From the NCBI GenBank assembly GCA_023614405.1, contig CM042684.1, positions 203,924,941-203,988,940 on the forward strand: 64,000 nt of DNA, in the 5' to 3' direction. A program made the position numbers and the translations under genes. The stretch comes from Avena insularis. Taxonomy: Eukaryota > Streptophyta > Magnoliopsida > Poales > Poaceae. How positions within the stretch are numbered: the stretch's first letter is position 1; the number at the start of each line of letters is the position of its first letter. A model generated the notes under the pieces. The model saw nothing but the letters and a program-made list of their open reading frames with translations. It searched no databases and was not told the origin of the DNA. This document shows, piece after piece, positions 21,924 to 33,479 of the stretch.

Positions 21924-22469
21924 ATGCCACGCAGCTGCTCCAATCAGTGCACCTCCATTGACGAGTCCAACGCACGCGCGAACGGGGATATCAGTCCCTA
22001 CCATGGTGATGGCGAAGAGTCCGTTGACGGGCCGTACTATTCTGACACACCGAAATGTAATTTTTCCGACGAGTACCCTGCTTACCATCATCTGATGGAG
22101 GGGACACCACCGACAGAGAGAAAAGAGGAGGAGGAGGTGGAGGATCCTTTGTCTTTCATCTATGAAGGAGATGTCGTCTTCAAGAAGAGTTATCTCAATC
22201 CATCCTCCATCGGCAAGAAGAAGAGGGAGCACGAGCAGGAGGATCAGGGGTCAGAAGATTTATGGCCATTTCTCGAGTTTGTCTCCAAGAAGAGTTCACT
22301 CGATCCCGCCTTCATCCACAATGAGAAGAGGAAGGAGAAGCAGGCGGGAGGCTTGAAGAAGAAGAAGAAGATGGTGAGTGCTAGGGGATGCCACGAGAAG
22401 CGGAAGTATGACACCAGCACGAAGGTGACAGCAGAAGGATCAAGGTCCAAGAAGACGAAGAAGTCTTAG
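21924..22469 (+). CDS. Uncharacterised 181-residue Lys/Glu-rich protein (possible gene)
   Basis: The single open frame begins M-P-R-S-C-S-N and ends K-K-T-K-K-S at a TAG. I do not recognise the family. The N-terminal third is acidic (D-G-D-G-E-E-S, E-E-E-E-V-E-D); the C-terminal half is very Lys-rich with runs of five Lys and K-R-K clusters like nuclear localisation signals. There is a two-fold internal repeat: E-D-x-x-x-F ... F-K-K-S-Y-L-N-P-S-S-I ... K-K-R then E-D-x-x-x-F ... S-K-K-S-S-L-D-P-A-F-I ... K-R-K. Composition and lack of transposon motifs argue it is not part of a neighbouring element. GC is higher than flanking DNA, and possible poly(A) signals follow (AATAAT near 22509). It could be one exon of a longer gene, a captured gene fragment or chance. 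No expression evidence. Confidence 0.4.
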   Translation: MPRSCSNQCTSIDESNARANGDISPYHGDGEESVDGPYYSDTPKCNFSDEYPAYHHLMEGTPPTERKEEEEVEDPLSFIYEGDVVFKKSYLNPSSIGKKKREHEQEDQGSEDLWPFLEFVSKKSSLDPAFIHNEKRKEKQAGGLKKKKKMVSARGCHEKRKYDTSTKVTAEGSRSKKTKKS

Positions 22470-23330
22470 GATTAATTTTGTTTAATTTCACCTCTACTTC
22501 CTTTCTGTAATAATGTTCGGAGATTGAATATTAGTATTATCAAGTGCAAATTGGAATGGTGTTCGCGATCTAGTACTAGCATAAGTACTCCGTTTGTCAT
22601 TTCATCTTCCATTGCGATCCAATAAAACCTGTTTTATTACCAAGGAAGGTGAAATTACTTCCTCCCCTTAATTTTTGTATGCATTCGAGGAAAGAAGGGT
22701 GCCAATACAAAGAAACCAACGTTAGTTACTCACGTGAATTCAGGTAATTAATACTGAAAGGAAGAAGCCTAGGAACCCGCATGTATTCTTTAATTACCAA
22801 TATCAATCATTATAAGTGAAATACGGATTAGTAGTAAATATGAAAATCCATGGATAAAAAATAACCTTTGTACAGTCCACATAAATCATCTCCTTGCACG
22901 GCATTTCCGGGGGATTGATTTGAAATTATTTAATGTCATATTGATTTGAAAACTCAAGTGTGCCCAACGTGCCACGTGCTCTCCCCTATCCCCTGGCCGT
23001 CACCACGGCACGTCAAAAAGGCTGCGTCGCCTACAAAATCAAGCAAGCACGAAACATCGGTCTAATGCCAGAAGAATCCAGCAGACACGCAAACATTAGA
23101 ATTATAACCCTAGCTAGCCTCGGTCCCATCGATGCTCACCGGCGAGGCACCTGCGACTACATCAGAATTAAGGTGCACCTCAATCTTGTGGATTGCCCAC
23201 AAGAAATAGAAAATTGATTTTCCCTCTCTCCTCTCTCTTCCATTTTATATTTTGAAAATTGTGAGGATCTTTGTGTTGCTTTTTATAATTTGAAATTTGT
23301 GAGGTTGTTTATGAATTCGTTTTGCTCTCT
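22470..23330. other. No feature recognised
   Basis: This is mostly AT-rich sequence with a modestly GC-rich patch at 22960-23160. A short open frame there (22960-23217) has no supporting motif. CT-rich sequence at 23219-23240 precedes the tandem array. Confidence 0.5.
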
Positions 23331-24975
23331 AGAATTGTTTTCAAAACACTGTCAAATTTCGAGGCATGCATATTCTTAGCAAGAAGTTGAATCTTACCAA
23401 ACTGTAACTCGTTCTTGATACATTGAGTGCCTAGTGGGTCCACTGAACTAATTTTCGCAAGGTGTGAAGTTAATTTGGAAACACAACAAAAATTTCGAAA
23501 CACGGAGAGTCATAGCTTCTTTGATTGTTTTGAAAACACGGTCAAATTTCTAGGCATGCATATTCTTAGCAATAAGTTGAATCATTCCAAACTCTCACTC
23601 GTTCTCGATACATTGACTACCTAGTGGGTCCAGTGAACAGATTTTGCAAGGTGTGAAGTTAATTTCGAAACACACACAAAATTTCAAAACGCGGTGAGCC
23701 ATAGCCACTTTCATTGTTTTCAAAACACGGTTAAATTTCCAGGCATGCATATTCTTAGCAATAAGTTGAATCATTTCAAACTCTCACTCGTTCTTGATAC
23801 ACTGACTGCCTTCTACGTCCATTGAACAGATTATCGCAAGGTGTGAAGTTAATTTCGAAACACAACCAAACTTTCAAAAAAAGGTGAGTCATAGTCTCTT
23901 TGATTATTTCAAAACACGGTCAAATTTCTAGGCATGCATATTCTTAGCAAGAAGTTGAATCCTACCAAACTCTCACTTGTTCTTGATAAATTGACTGCCT
24001 GGTGGGTCCACTGAACAAATTTTTGCAAGGTGTGAAGTTAATTTTGAAACACAAGCAAAATTTCGAAACACGGTGAGTCATGGCCTCTTTGATTGTTTTC
24101 AAAACACGGTCAAATTTCTAGGCATGCATATTCTTAGCAATAAGGTGGATCATTCCAAACTCTCACTCGTTCTTGATACATTGACTGCCTGGAGGGTCTA
24201 GTGAATAGATTTTCACAAGGTGTGGAGTTAATTTAAAAACGCACGCAAAATTTCAAAACACGGTGAGCCATAGCCACTTTGATTGTTTTTAAAACAAGGT
24301 CAAATTTCTAGGCATGCATATTCTTAGCAATAAGTTGAATCGTTCCAAACTTTCACTCGTTCTCGATACATTGACTGCGGCCTGGTGGGTCCAGTGAATA
24401 GATTTTTGCAAGGTGTGAAGTTAATTTCGAAACACACGCAAATTTTCAAAACATGGTGAGCCATAGCCACTTTGATTGTTTTCAAAACACGGTTAAATTT
24501 CTAGGCATGCATATTCTTAGCAATAAGCTGAATCATTCTAAACTCTCACTCGTTCTTGATACGCTGACTGCCTTGTAGGTCCACTGAACAGATTATCACA
24601 AGGTGTGAAGTTAATTGCAAAACACAACCAAAATTTCAAAAAAATGGTGAGTCATAGTCTCTTTGATTATTTTCAAAACACGGTCAAATTTCTAGGCATG
24701 CATATTGTTAGCAAGAAGTTGAATCTTCCCAAACACTCACTCGTTCCTGATAAATTGACTGCCTGGTGGGTCCACTGAACAAATTTTCACAAGGTGTGAA
24801 GTTAAATTTGAAACACAACCAAAATTTTGAAACATGGTGAGTCATGGACTCTTTGATTGTTTTCAAAACACGGTCAAATTTCTCGGCATGCATATTCTTA
24901 GCAATAAGTTGGATCATTCCAAACTCTCACTCGTTCTTGATACATTGACTGCCTGGAGGGTCCAGTGAATAGATT
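23330..24975 (+). repeat. Tandem array: nine monomers of about 190 bp in a four-monomer higher-order repeat
   Basis: The word GGCATGCATATT recurs at about 23363, 23553, 23742, 23931, 24121, 24311, 24504, 24694 and 24885, a spacing of 189-193 bp. Each monomer also has GATTGTTTTCAAAACACGGT, TTGAATC, CACTCGTTCTTGATA and AAGGTGTGAAGTTAATTT. Monomer variants recur every fourth copy: GTCATAGTCTCT at monomers 4 and 8, GTCATGG(C/A)CTC at 5 and 9, GGTTAAATTTC at 3 and 7. The higher-order period is therefore about 760 bp. The array ends with a repeated TGACTGCCTGGAGGGTC at 24943-24995, 67 bp before element E. Confidence 0.85.
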
Positions 24976-25061
24976 TTGACTGCCTGGAGGGTCTTCCCTA
25001 GCCGGAATGACGAGCCGACGCACGACCCCCATGCGCAAGTCGATGAGGAGGAAGAGGACGT

Positions 25062-26620
25062 TGATACGTTCCTAACGTATCTATAATTTTTGATGTTCCA
25101 TGCTTGATTTTTATCTACTTTCTTATGTCTTGTCCACACTTTGGAGTACTTTTTATACACTTTCTTGGACTAACCTATTAACAAGATGCCACAATGCCAG
25201 TTGCCTGTTTTCTGCTATTTTTGGTTCCAGGAAAGTTAGAAAATGAATATTCTCGGAATTGGACGGGACAAAAGCCAAAGTTAGTTTTTCACCGAGGGGG
25301 ACAAGGAGCCAAAATACGAGACGGAGATGGGCCAGAGGGCCGCCACACCACCTGGCCATGCGGCCAGGCCTGGCCCGCTCCATGGCGTGGTGTGGCCGCC
25401 TAGGGCACCCCCTCGGCCTCCCCTATCGCCTATAAGATTCCTCCGATACAGAAACCCTAAGTACCCGAACAAAATTCCACGAAAGAGTCCGTAGCCGTTG
25501 TCATCTCCATCCCTAGATCGGGAGGGATCTGAAGCTCTTCCCGGCACCCTACCGGACGAGATAATTCACCCTGGAGGCCTTCTTCATGACCATGCAAGCC
25601 TCCGGTGTGATGCGTGAGTAGTTCATCCTTGGACTACGGGTCCATGTAGTAGCTAGATGGTTGGTTATTCTCCTTTGTGCTATCATGTTTAGATCTTGTG
25701 AGCTCCGTTCAAGATCAAGATCAACAACATGTAATCATACATGTTGTGTTTGTGGGGATCCGATGGATATTGAGATGCTATTTCAGATTGATTATTGATT
25801 CTATCATGTCTTTGTTATTTGTGATCTGGCATGCTCTCTGTTGTTAGTAGATATCTTGGCCGAGTAGATGCTAGCAACTCCAAGAGGGAGTATTTATGCT
25901 CGATAGTGGGTTCATGCCTCTAGTAATCTGCGGAAGTGATAGAAATCTCTAAGGTATTAGATGTGTTTTTGCTACTAGGGAGAAAACAACAATCCTTTGT
26001 TCATAGAACAATCATATTGTTTACTTTACACGCAATGCGTAATGCAATTATTTGTTGCTTGCAACTTAATACTAGAGGGGGTTCGGATGATAACCTGAAG
26101 GTGGATTATTAGTCATAGATGTAGTTGGATTATGGTCTATGTATAATGTTGTAATGCCCTATCAAATCTCATAGGAGTCAAGATGATTAGTATTTGCATG
26201 TATGCTTTCTCGATGTTTGTCAATTGCCCCGCTGTAATTTGTTCACCCAACATGTCATCTATCTTAAGGAGAACTACCACTAGTGAACTATGGACCCCCG
26301 TCCTTTCTTTTACCATTAATCTACAACTATTTACTGCTTTCTATTTACTTTCTGCAAGCTTTTACTTTCTTCCACACAATACGTTTAATCTTTTGTTTTC
26401 AGCAAAACCGGTGAGATTGACAACCTCACTGTAAGTTGGGGGCAAAGTTCCGTGGTTGTGTTGTGCAGGATTCCAAGTTGGAAACAACACCTTGGAGGTG
26501 TTTCCTTTCTCCTACAGGTTCAATAACCTTGGTTTCATAACCGAGGGAAAACATGCTGTTGTTCTCATCATACCTTCCTCTTGGGGTTCCCCAACAAGCT
26601 CGATATATTTTGGGCCATCA
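25062..26620 (+). repeat. E 5' LTR, about 1.56 kb
   Basis: It begins TGATACGTTCCTAACGTATC at 25062. The inner end is placed at CCATCA (26620), 11 bp before the primer site; an end at CCCCAACA (26595) is an alternative. A TATAAGA box is at 25431. The short frames inside are not credited. The probable left target repeat is gacgt (25057-25061). Confidence 0.65.
25431..25437 (+). promoter_or_regulatory. TATA box of E LTR
   Basis: TATAAGA follows a C-rich stretch about 370 bp into the LTR, the position expected in this LTR type. Confidence 0.45.
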
Positions 26621-26631
26621 AGCTATTTTTC

Positions 26632-26649
26632 TGGCGCCGTTGCCAGGGA
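26632..26649 (+). other. E primer-binding site
   Basis: TGGCGCCGTTGCCAGGGA closely matches the TGGCGCCGTTGCCGGGGA primer site seen after 5' LTRs of many Triticeae Gypsy elements. One mismatch from that form is visible. Confidence 0.65.
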
Positions 26650-26875
26650 GTCAAGGACATCTTCACAAGGGGAGTCTCTCATAACCAATCTCTTTACTTT
26701 GTTTTATTTGTTTTTCTTAGTTTATTTTTGCTTTGTTTGCTTGTTTCTTTATCAAAAACACAAAAAAATTTGTTTTACTAGTTTGCTTTCTTTATTAAAA
26801 ACACAAAAAATTCTAGCTCCTATCTTAAGTTGCCATTATGTCTAGCATTGCTCCAATCACTATGTCACCGAGGAA

Positions 26876-27691
26876 ATGATTTTCACTTTTAAACAAGGAA
26901 TTGAAGAGAGTTTCAAAGAAGCTTGGTCTAGAATCTCTGATCTACATCAAAAAGCTGAACCTAAAATGACTCAAAGCTTGTTCCTTAGCAGTTTTTACCT
27001 TGGAATTGCTCTTTGCTATAGATATGCTTTGGATGCTGTAGTGGGAGGAGATTTCCTCCAATGCAATGAGGATGATGCTTTTGATGCCATAAAGAAGTTG
27101 GTCTTTACTTACAACTTGCCTAGCAAATCTGATTCTTCCTTCATAAACATATTTTCTAGATTGAATACTCTTGAGACCAGCACTGCTAGTTTAAAAGATT
27201 GCTATAATACACTTAGAGAGCATCATGACTATGTTCCAATAAATTCTGAACCCTCAAAATGGCTTCCCACAGTAAAGATTGCTATAAAAAATGAAACTTT
27301 TCATGCTCGCTGTGATATCATGTCTGAATTCTGTCTTACGCCTAAATATATCTATGAATGTTTGAATCTTTGGGGACTTTCTGAAGGAGGAGAAGAAATA
27401 TTTCTTGCTAATAATGCCACAATATCACCAATTGGAATAGTTGAAGGAGTGTTTACAAAGATCCTAGGGAAAATGGTTTCTACTGATTATCTTGTTATTG
27501 AATGTGTAGGGAAAGGACAAATTACACTTCGAAGATCCCTATTGAAACTCCTTAGAGCATTAATAGATGTGGAAAAGGGCACCATGCACTTTTCTTCTCC
27601 ACCAAACAATCATATGTTCCCCAAGGTTAAGAATAAGAGAGGCAAGGGCAAGAAATTTGGTTTTAATGCTTCTTCATTTGAGAACACTTGA
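26876..27691 (+). pseudogene. E gag/protease-like ORF of Athila type, shortened
   Basis: The 271-codon frame starts with a gag-type segment (F-K-Q-G-I-E-E-S-F-K-E-A-W-S-R-I, F-Y-L-G-I) and ends with the tail of a retroviral-type aspartic protease (P-I-G-I-V-E-G-V, D-Y-L-V-I-E-C, I-D-V-E-K-G-T-M), then a Lys-rich end. In a working protease an N-terminal D-S/T-G would precede the P-I-G-I-V-E part; here G-E-E-I-F-L-A-N-N stands in that place, so the catalytic Asp is missing. Gag would package element RNA; the protease would cut the polyprotein. An upstream ATG at 26838 is in another frame and stops after 13 codons, so the ATG at 26876 may mark a frameshift. No RT or integrase follows before the A insertion or after it. 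I call it degenerate. Confidence 0.6.
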
Positions 27692-27881
27692 TTCTTGTTC
27701 TTGCTTCTTATGCCTAACTTAAAGGCGTTAAAGAAAAGTACTTATTGGGGATATAACCCAAAAGTTTTAGATGAGTCTTGGAAGTTATTACCTCTGTAAT
27801 AACCTCTCCTTATCCTTTTTATTTGCTTTTTGCGCCAAGGGTAACCTCTAATGAGAGAGAAGTAATGCTTGGGAAAGTTGC
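27692..27881 (+). other. E internal non-coding sequence up to the A insertion
   Basis: This stretch ends GGGAAAGTTGC. The last five bases (27877-27881) are the target repeat gttgc, repeated at 62869-62873. Confidence 0.7.
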
Positions 27882-28777
27882 TGATATGGGGTGGCCCGAT
27901 CTTCTTAGTAAGCGGATGGTGGTGATGATGGTGGATGATAGATAACTAGCCTGTAGCTATGAACTCTCCCGCTCGATCCCTGATGCTAATGCAACAGCTC
28001 TCGAACCTTGTAGGATATTCACAACACCACGCTCTTGCGCACGCAGCCGTTGACCATGAACGGTAGTTTGCAATCTTCTAATTCCCGATGGAACAACATA
28101 TCACACTCAATTATAGTTGGTAAAATCGATCACAGGGTAATTCTAGAGGTTCTATGAAAGAAACAACTCCAAAATAGTTTTAACGTGGTCTAACCCTAGA
28201 TAATAGTGTGCCCCATCTATTGATGAGTCTGGGGGCGGCGGCCTAAGGGTGGATCCGAGTTGGTCCCACCCAACTAAGGGTACAAACCGACCTAAAGTTG
28301 GTTTGGCTTAGGTTTCTGCCGTGGAAGAATTCGGGCCCGTTTCTCTGGCATGGCCGACTGGCGTGGCGTAAAGGACTCATTTACGTGCGAGTGGCGAGAA
28401 AGTGGCGTTCTGCTGCCGAGAGATTGTCCACCAAGTGTTGATCTTCAATCTTGCGTGCTTCTTGCGCTTCCTCCCTCTCCTCCCTCGCGCATTCTTCATT
28501 GATCAACACACCTTGTTCCATTAGCTCCTCGCTCCATGCTACGCCTTCTTCTCCTAAGTATCTGATCATGCAATAATTCAAAGACTTAGGTAGTATAAAA
28601 TTCTCATTAATTAAAACACCAGGTTCATTAAGAAACAAGTTCACATGTTGTTCTAGTATCTTAGCACGAGCTCTTGTGATTGGTCCAATCCTTATCTCAT
28701 TGGATTGATCCTTCTTTGCAATTGGAACATCTTCATTAGCAATTGGGGTAGGTGTAACTATAGGGATGTCCTCATCA
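27882..28777 (-). repeat. A 3' LTR, 896 bp
   Basis: It opens TGATATGGGGTGGCCC and ends GTCCTCATCA next to the reversed polypurine tract TCTCCCCCCTT. The 5' copy is 61953-62868. On the minus strand the part next to the polypurine tract can be read as protein with a G-P-I-T-R-A-R-A-K motif. The palindrome cluster at 28310-28400 is decayed compared with the 5' LTR and A2. Confidence 0.85.
28381..28776 (-). other. Polyprotein tail encoded inside the A 3' LTR (frame differs from integrase)
   Basis: Starting at the polypurine tract, the minus-strand frame reads G-G-D-D-E-D-I-P-I-V, then G-P-I-T-R-A-R-A-K, a Leu-rich stretch and an acidic/basic end (E-E-C-A-R-E-E-R-E-E). T-R-A-R-A-K-x-L followed by V-N-x-F/L is a motif I know from C-terminal ends of grass Gypsy polyproteins. 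The integrase frame stops at TGA right on the LTR border, so this tail needs a shift at the G6 tract or was lost by indel. Its role is unknown. Confidence 0.45.
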
Positions 28778-29819
28778 TCTCCCCCCTTCAAAAGGCGTCG
28801 ACCTCAATGCTCCAAGGTCTTCTCCAACATATGGTGACAAATCAGCAATGTTGAAACTGTTGCTAGCTCCACCAAACTCCTCGATAGGTATATCTACTGA
28901 GTAGGCATTATCATTAATTTTGGCTAGCACTGTGTAAGGACCAGCACCACGTGGCTTCAACTTGGACTTGCGAAGTAGTGGAAATCTGTCCTTGCGTAGA
29001 TGTAGCCAAACCATATCTCTAGGCTCGAACAACACTTCTTTCCTTGCTTGATTCCTTGCAGCAGCAATGTTCTTGCCCTTCTTCTCAATTGCCTCTTAAG
29101 TCATCTCATGTATCTTCTTCACGTAATCAGCACGTTCTGATGCCTCCATATCAACTCTCTCATGTAATGGCAGAGGCAACATATCAAGTGGCGTCAATGG
29201 CTTGAAACCATACACCACCTCAAAAGGACAAAGCTGAGTAGTTGAATGCACAACCCTGTTGTAAGCAAACTCAACATGTGGCAAACACTCTTCCCACTCC
29301 CGCAGATTCTTTTTAATCATGGTCCTTAGCAGTTGTGACAATGTTCTATTCACCACCTCCGTTTGACCATCTGTTTGGGGATGACATGTAGTGCTGAACA
29401 GCAGCTTCATTCCTAGCTTCCACCATAAGGTCTTCGAAAAGTAGCTCATGAACTTCACATCACGGTCAGAAACAATCTTCTTTGGCACTCCATGTAATCT
29501 CACAATGTCTCTGAAAAATAGGTTAGCAACATGCGACGCATCATCGCTTTTGTGGCAGGCAATAAAGTGAGCCATCTTAGAGAACCTATCCACTACCACA
29601 AATAGGTAGACCTAGCACAAAATCCATACTAATGTCTTCCCATGGAGTAGTAGGTGCAGAGAGAGGTGTATACAAACCGTGAGGCTTCATCTTGGATTTC
29701 GACTTGTGGCAAGTAATGCATCGGCTCACAAATCTGTACACATCACGCCTCATCTTGGGCCAATAGAAGTGATCAGTGAGCATGAGAAACGTCTTCTCAC
29801 GCCCAAAGTGACCCATCAA
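28775..29819 (-). pseudogene. A Gypsy integrase, broken
   Basis: Pieces on the minus strand: 29586-29819 has the zinc segment G-H-F-G-R-E-K-T ... C-I-T-C-H-K-S-K and S-M-D-F-V-L-G-L-P. 29096-29599 has [22 protein letters not shown] and G-Q-T-E-V-V-N-R, so all three D,D,E residues can be found. 28775-29035 is the C-terminal part (D-M-V-W-L-H-L-R-K, D-L-S-P-Y) ending at the polypurine tract. A short deletion near 29600 removes codons after L-G-L-P, and a stop near 29095 separates core and C-terminus. No chromodomain is seen. Integrase would insert the new DNA copy. Confidence 0.8.
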
Positions 29820-31321
29820 ACCACCAGCATGTGATTCCTAAACTAAGAACAAATGCAACGACGATTATGGAATACATAGTTTGTTAGCTCGAAACAAATA
29901 GCCATCATGTATCTGATACTTATCCCATGTGTTTCTAAGAGCACACAAACGATATGGTTCAGCAAAATCATGGTCAGTTGCATAAAGTGCACAAATAGCT
30001 TCTAATCTAGGAATTTTAACATCAAGATTGGTTAATAGAATATTCTTCCTAGATAGAGCATCAGCAACAACATTCTCTTTTCCCTTCTTATAGTTAATGA
30101 TGTAAGGAAAAGACTCAATGAACTCAACCCATTTAGCTAATCTTCTATGCAAGTTTGATTGAGCTTTCAAGTATTCAATGCTTCATGATTAGAATGTATG
30201 ATGAATTCCTTTGGCCACAAATAATGTTGCCAAACCTCAAGTACTCTAACAAGTGTATACAATTCTTTGTCATAAATTGAATAATTCAAATGAGCACTAG
30301 TCAATTTCTCAGAAAAATAAGCTATAGGCCGACCCTCTTGCATCAAAACGCCACCTATGCCTATACCACTAGCATCACATTCAACTTCAAATTGCTTCAA
30401 AAAATAAGGTAATGCAAGTAATGGTGCAGAAGTAAGCAAACGTTTCAATGTATCAAATGCAATGTCTTGGGTCGTGCCCCATACAAAAGGAACACATTTC
30501 TTTGTCAAATCATTCAAAGGTGCAGCAATGGTGCTAAAATCTTTCACAAAGCGCCTATAGAAACCAGCAAGACTGTGGAAACTACGCACTTGACTTACAT
30601 TCATTGGAGTAGGCCAATTCTGAATTGATTCAATTTTAGATTGATCTACCTCTACTCCATGCTTAGAAACAACAAATCCTAGGAATATGACCTTATCTTT
30701 TGCAAATGGACACTTCTCAAGATTAGCATACAGTTTATTATCACGTAACACTTGCAAAACTTGTCTAATATGAGTGCAATGTTCAGATTCGGTGTGGCTG
30801 TATATGAGTATATCATCAAAGTAAACAACCACAAAACGACCAATAAACTCTCTCAAAACATGATTCATCAAACGCATGAAAGTATTAGGTGCATTAGTAA
30901 GACCAAACGACATGACTAACCATTCATACAAGCCGAATTTAGTTTTGAAAGCAGTTTTCCATTCATCCCCTTCTTTCATCCTAATTTGATGATAACCACT
31001 ACGCAAGTCTATCTTAGAGAAAACAGCAGCACCACTCAATTCATCTAGCATATCCTCTAAGCATGGAATAGGATGACGATATCGAATAGTGAAGTTATTA
31101 ATCACTCTACAATGTACACACATGCGCCATGTACCATCTTTCTTAGGAACTAAAATAACAGGAACAACACAAGGGCTAAGAGAGACACGAATGTACCCTT
31201 TATCCAGCAACGCTTGTACTTGCTTCTGAATTTCCTTTGTTTCTTCAGGATTAGTCCTGTAGGTGCACGGTTGGGAAGTGTGGCGCCAGGAATCAGGTCC
31301 ACTTGATGTTCTATACCACAC
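29820..31321 (-). pseudogene. A Gypsy reverse transcriptase and RNase H, with stops
   Basis: The 30167-31321 frame has [44 protein letters not shown], catalytic [15 protein letters not shown] and the RNase H motifs [17 protein letters not shown] and H-S-N-H-E-A-L. A stop at 30167-30169 cuts RNase H; 29865-30170 continues with [10 protein letters not shown]. The usual M-C-V-D-x-R reads M-C-V-H-C-R. The frame is not connected to the upstream protease piece, which shifts near 31260. Confidence 0.85.
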
Positions 31322-31650
31322 AATGGAGGTAAACCTGTGGGTACGTCTTCTAGAAACACATCCCCAAAGTCCTGCAAAACAGAAGAGACACCAAGAGAAA
31401 TAGGGGTCATGTCATTAGAAACCAATACCTCGCCCTTATACATGAGCACAAGCGGCATGACTGTAGGATCCTCATGAAACTCTCTCATATCCTCTTTGGT
31501 GGATAGTATTAATAACCTAGACACTCTCTCACTTTTCGTTATATCACTCAATTTAGGCTCAATTACATCAAGAACATCGGTCACACAATCTCGCCGAGTG
31601 GTAGTATCTTCTTTCAAGTTCACCTCTATCTTTTGGCGAGAATCATTCAC
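31150..31650 (-). pseudogene. A protease-RT linker, frameshifted
   Basis: It contains [20 protein letters not shown] and [17 protein letters not shown], the conserved start of Gypsy RT. The frame is lost near 31260, where the RT frame takes over in another phase. Confidence 0.75.
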
Positions 31651-31829
31651 AATTTATTGTGGTGTCATTGGCTACATAGTAATATTCTTTCCTTTAAATT
31701 CCAAGTGATATGTATTGGCTCGGCCATTGTGTTGCACATGGCGATCATGAGCCAAGGCCGACCCAATAGTAGGTGACAAACAGTCATAGGAACCACATCA
31801 AAATCAATAGAATCTTTGTATGGCCCTAT

Positions 31830-32925
31830 TTAAAAATTCACACGTACCATATGATTTACCTTCATCTCACCATTGTTGCTCAACCATTGTATGTAGTATG
31901 GCTTGGGATGAGGTAAGTATGTCAAATTCAGTTTGGCACATAGTTCCTTACTTGCAAGATTTTTGCAGCTACCTCCATCAATAATTACCTTGCAAGCTTT
32001 GTTAGGTCCAACTAGAGCTTTTCTTTGGAGCAAGTTGCAACGCTGGGATTCCTCAACCGGTTGCACACTAAGTACATGTGAAGATACGACAATAGTTGGT
32101 GCACGCTCAGCATATGCATCAGGACCATCCTCGCCGTCATCAAAATAAGTGTCAGAAGCTTCATCTCCACTTTCTACTTCACCTTGTTCATTAACAAACA
32201 TAACCTTGTTGTTTGGACAATCTTTCTTGTAGTGCCCTCTACCTCTACAAGTATGGCACACCACATCACGAGTACGTGCCGTAGACATGTTGGAACCCGA
32301 ACTAGCAGCAGGAGCAGTGGGTTTTCGAGCATTAGAACCAAACGAAGGTGTACTTGTTGGTTTGGCCGATGGTGTAAACGGAGCAACAGCTGGTGGCGTA
32401 GCTGTAGGAGGAGTAGATCTGGCCAAAAATCTGCTGGAGGATGGAAAATGAGCGCGTGACTTTGCCTCTTCTGCCAACTAGGATTCGGCCTCTCTAGCAT
32501 GGTGCAATAGCTCATTCATGGTCTCATACTTGTGATGACGAACTATGCTCTTGATTGGCAACTTCAGATTGTTTAGGAATCGCTGCACGGTCATCTCAAT
32601 ACTCACGAATTCTAGCACGCTGCATAAGCAGCTCCATCTCCATGTAGTACTCATCAACTGTCATTGTGCCTTGCTTCAATTGCGTCAATTTATCAAAAAC
32701 TGGTCGCAAGTAGTTGGTTGGTACGAAACGAGTCTCATGATTTGCTTCATCTCGCGCCAATCCATCACAGGAAGTTCATTGTCCTCCCTCCTATGTTGCG
32801 CGAGAGCATCCCACCAACGCAAAGCATAACCATAAAATTCAGGTGCTGCAAGCTTGACCTTCTTATCTTCTGGATAGTCAAATAAGCGCCAGAGTTTCTC
32901 AGTCTTCAACTCCCATGTGAGGTAG
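31830..32925 (-). pseudogene. A gag C-terminal part and protease, cut by B
   Basis: Minus-strand 32685-32925 holds the capsid motif Y-A-L-R-W-W-D-A-L. 31830-32477 has a Pro/Ser/Thr-rich linker, a zinc knuckle C-x2-C-x4-H-x4-C (C-H-T-C-R-G-R-G-H-Y-K-K-D-C), an acidic stretch and the protease motif I-I-D-G-G-S-C-K-N-L-A-S. D-G-G in place of D-S/T-G is also seen in B. A frameshift lies between the two pieces (about 32480-32685). The N-terminal part of the same gag continues at 41573 beyond the B insertion. Confidence 0.8.
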
Positions 32926-33187
32926 TGTTGAGGGAAAACCTCTAGGGTGGCCTGATCTTTCACGATTCCCTTTCAAATAGAGGATGAAGTGCGGGGGAGG
33001 AGGAGAGGATGAACATGACAAACACACGCACGAAGAACACGATGAACACACACACGCAAAACCACGATACACACCAATAGCTCACGATGGCGGTGACCGG
33101 TCCGGCGCAATCCCTAGGATCGACGTCAGGTGGAGGACTCTCTCGAACAGGCACGACGAGATGGGATACTCGGTGAGATCTTGACGT

Positions 33188-33213
33188 CTTGGCAAAGGGA
33201 CACCGATGCCAAG
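33188..33213 (-). other. Conserved hairpin in the transcribed LTR part of B (also 40791-40816) and C
   Basis: The inverted repeat CTTGGCA ... TGCCAAG with a 12-nt loop AAGGGACACCGA is repeated without change in both B LTRs and in the C LTRs (55854-55880, 61050-61075, 61141-61166). It follows GACGTC. Its location downstream of the TATA box puts it in R or U5 RNA. Confidence 0.6.
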
Positions 33214-33479
33214 GCCTTGTACAACGCGGAGGCACGATGCAAACTCCAACGAGGATTGGTGATATTGGTGCTCCTTGGTCAAGGAGCATGAGGCAAGAAC
33301 TAGATATATCCACAAAGGGGTTTCCACTAATTCCAATATCATGCCTAGGGTTTACAATAGAGGTGGGGGACTATATATAGGCCAGCCACACAGTCAAGGG
33401 TACTTTAGGAATAAAAGGCAAGTTCTAGGCGGACTAAGGGGTACATGGGCCGAAGGCCCAAAGGCCTTTTACATGCCTG

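Noticed and set aside
22960..23217. 85-codon plus-strand frame
   Set aside because: No motif, no repeat in relatives visible, no promoter or splice signal; too short to support alone.
26456..26845. 129-codon frame at the end of the E 5' LTR
   Set aside because: It crosses the LTR end and the primer-binding site, so it is not a gene.
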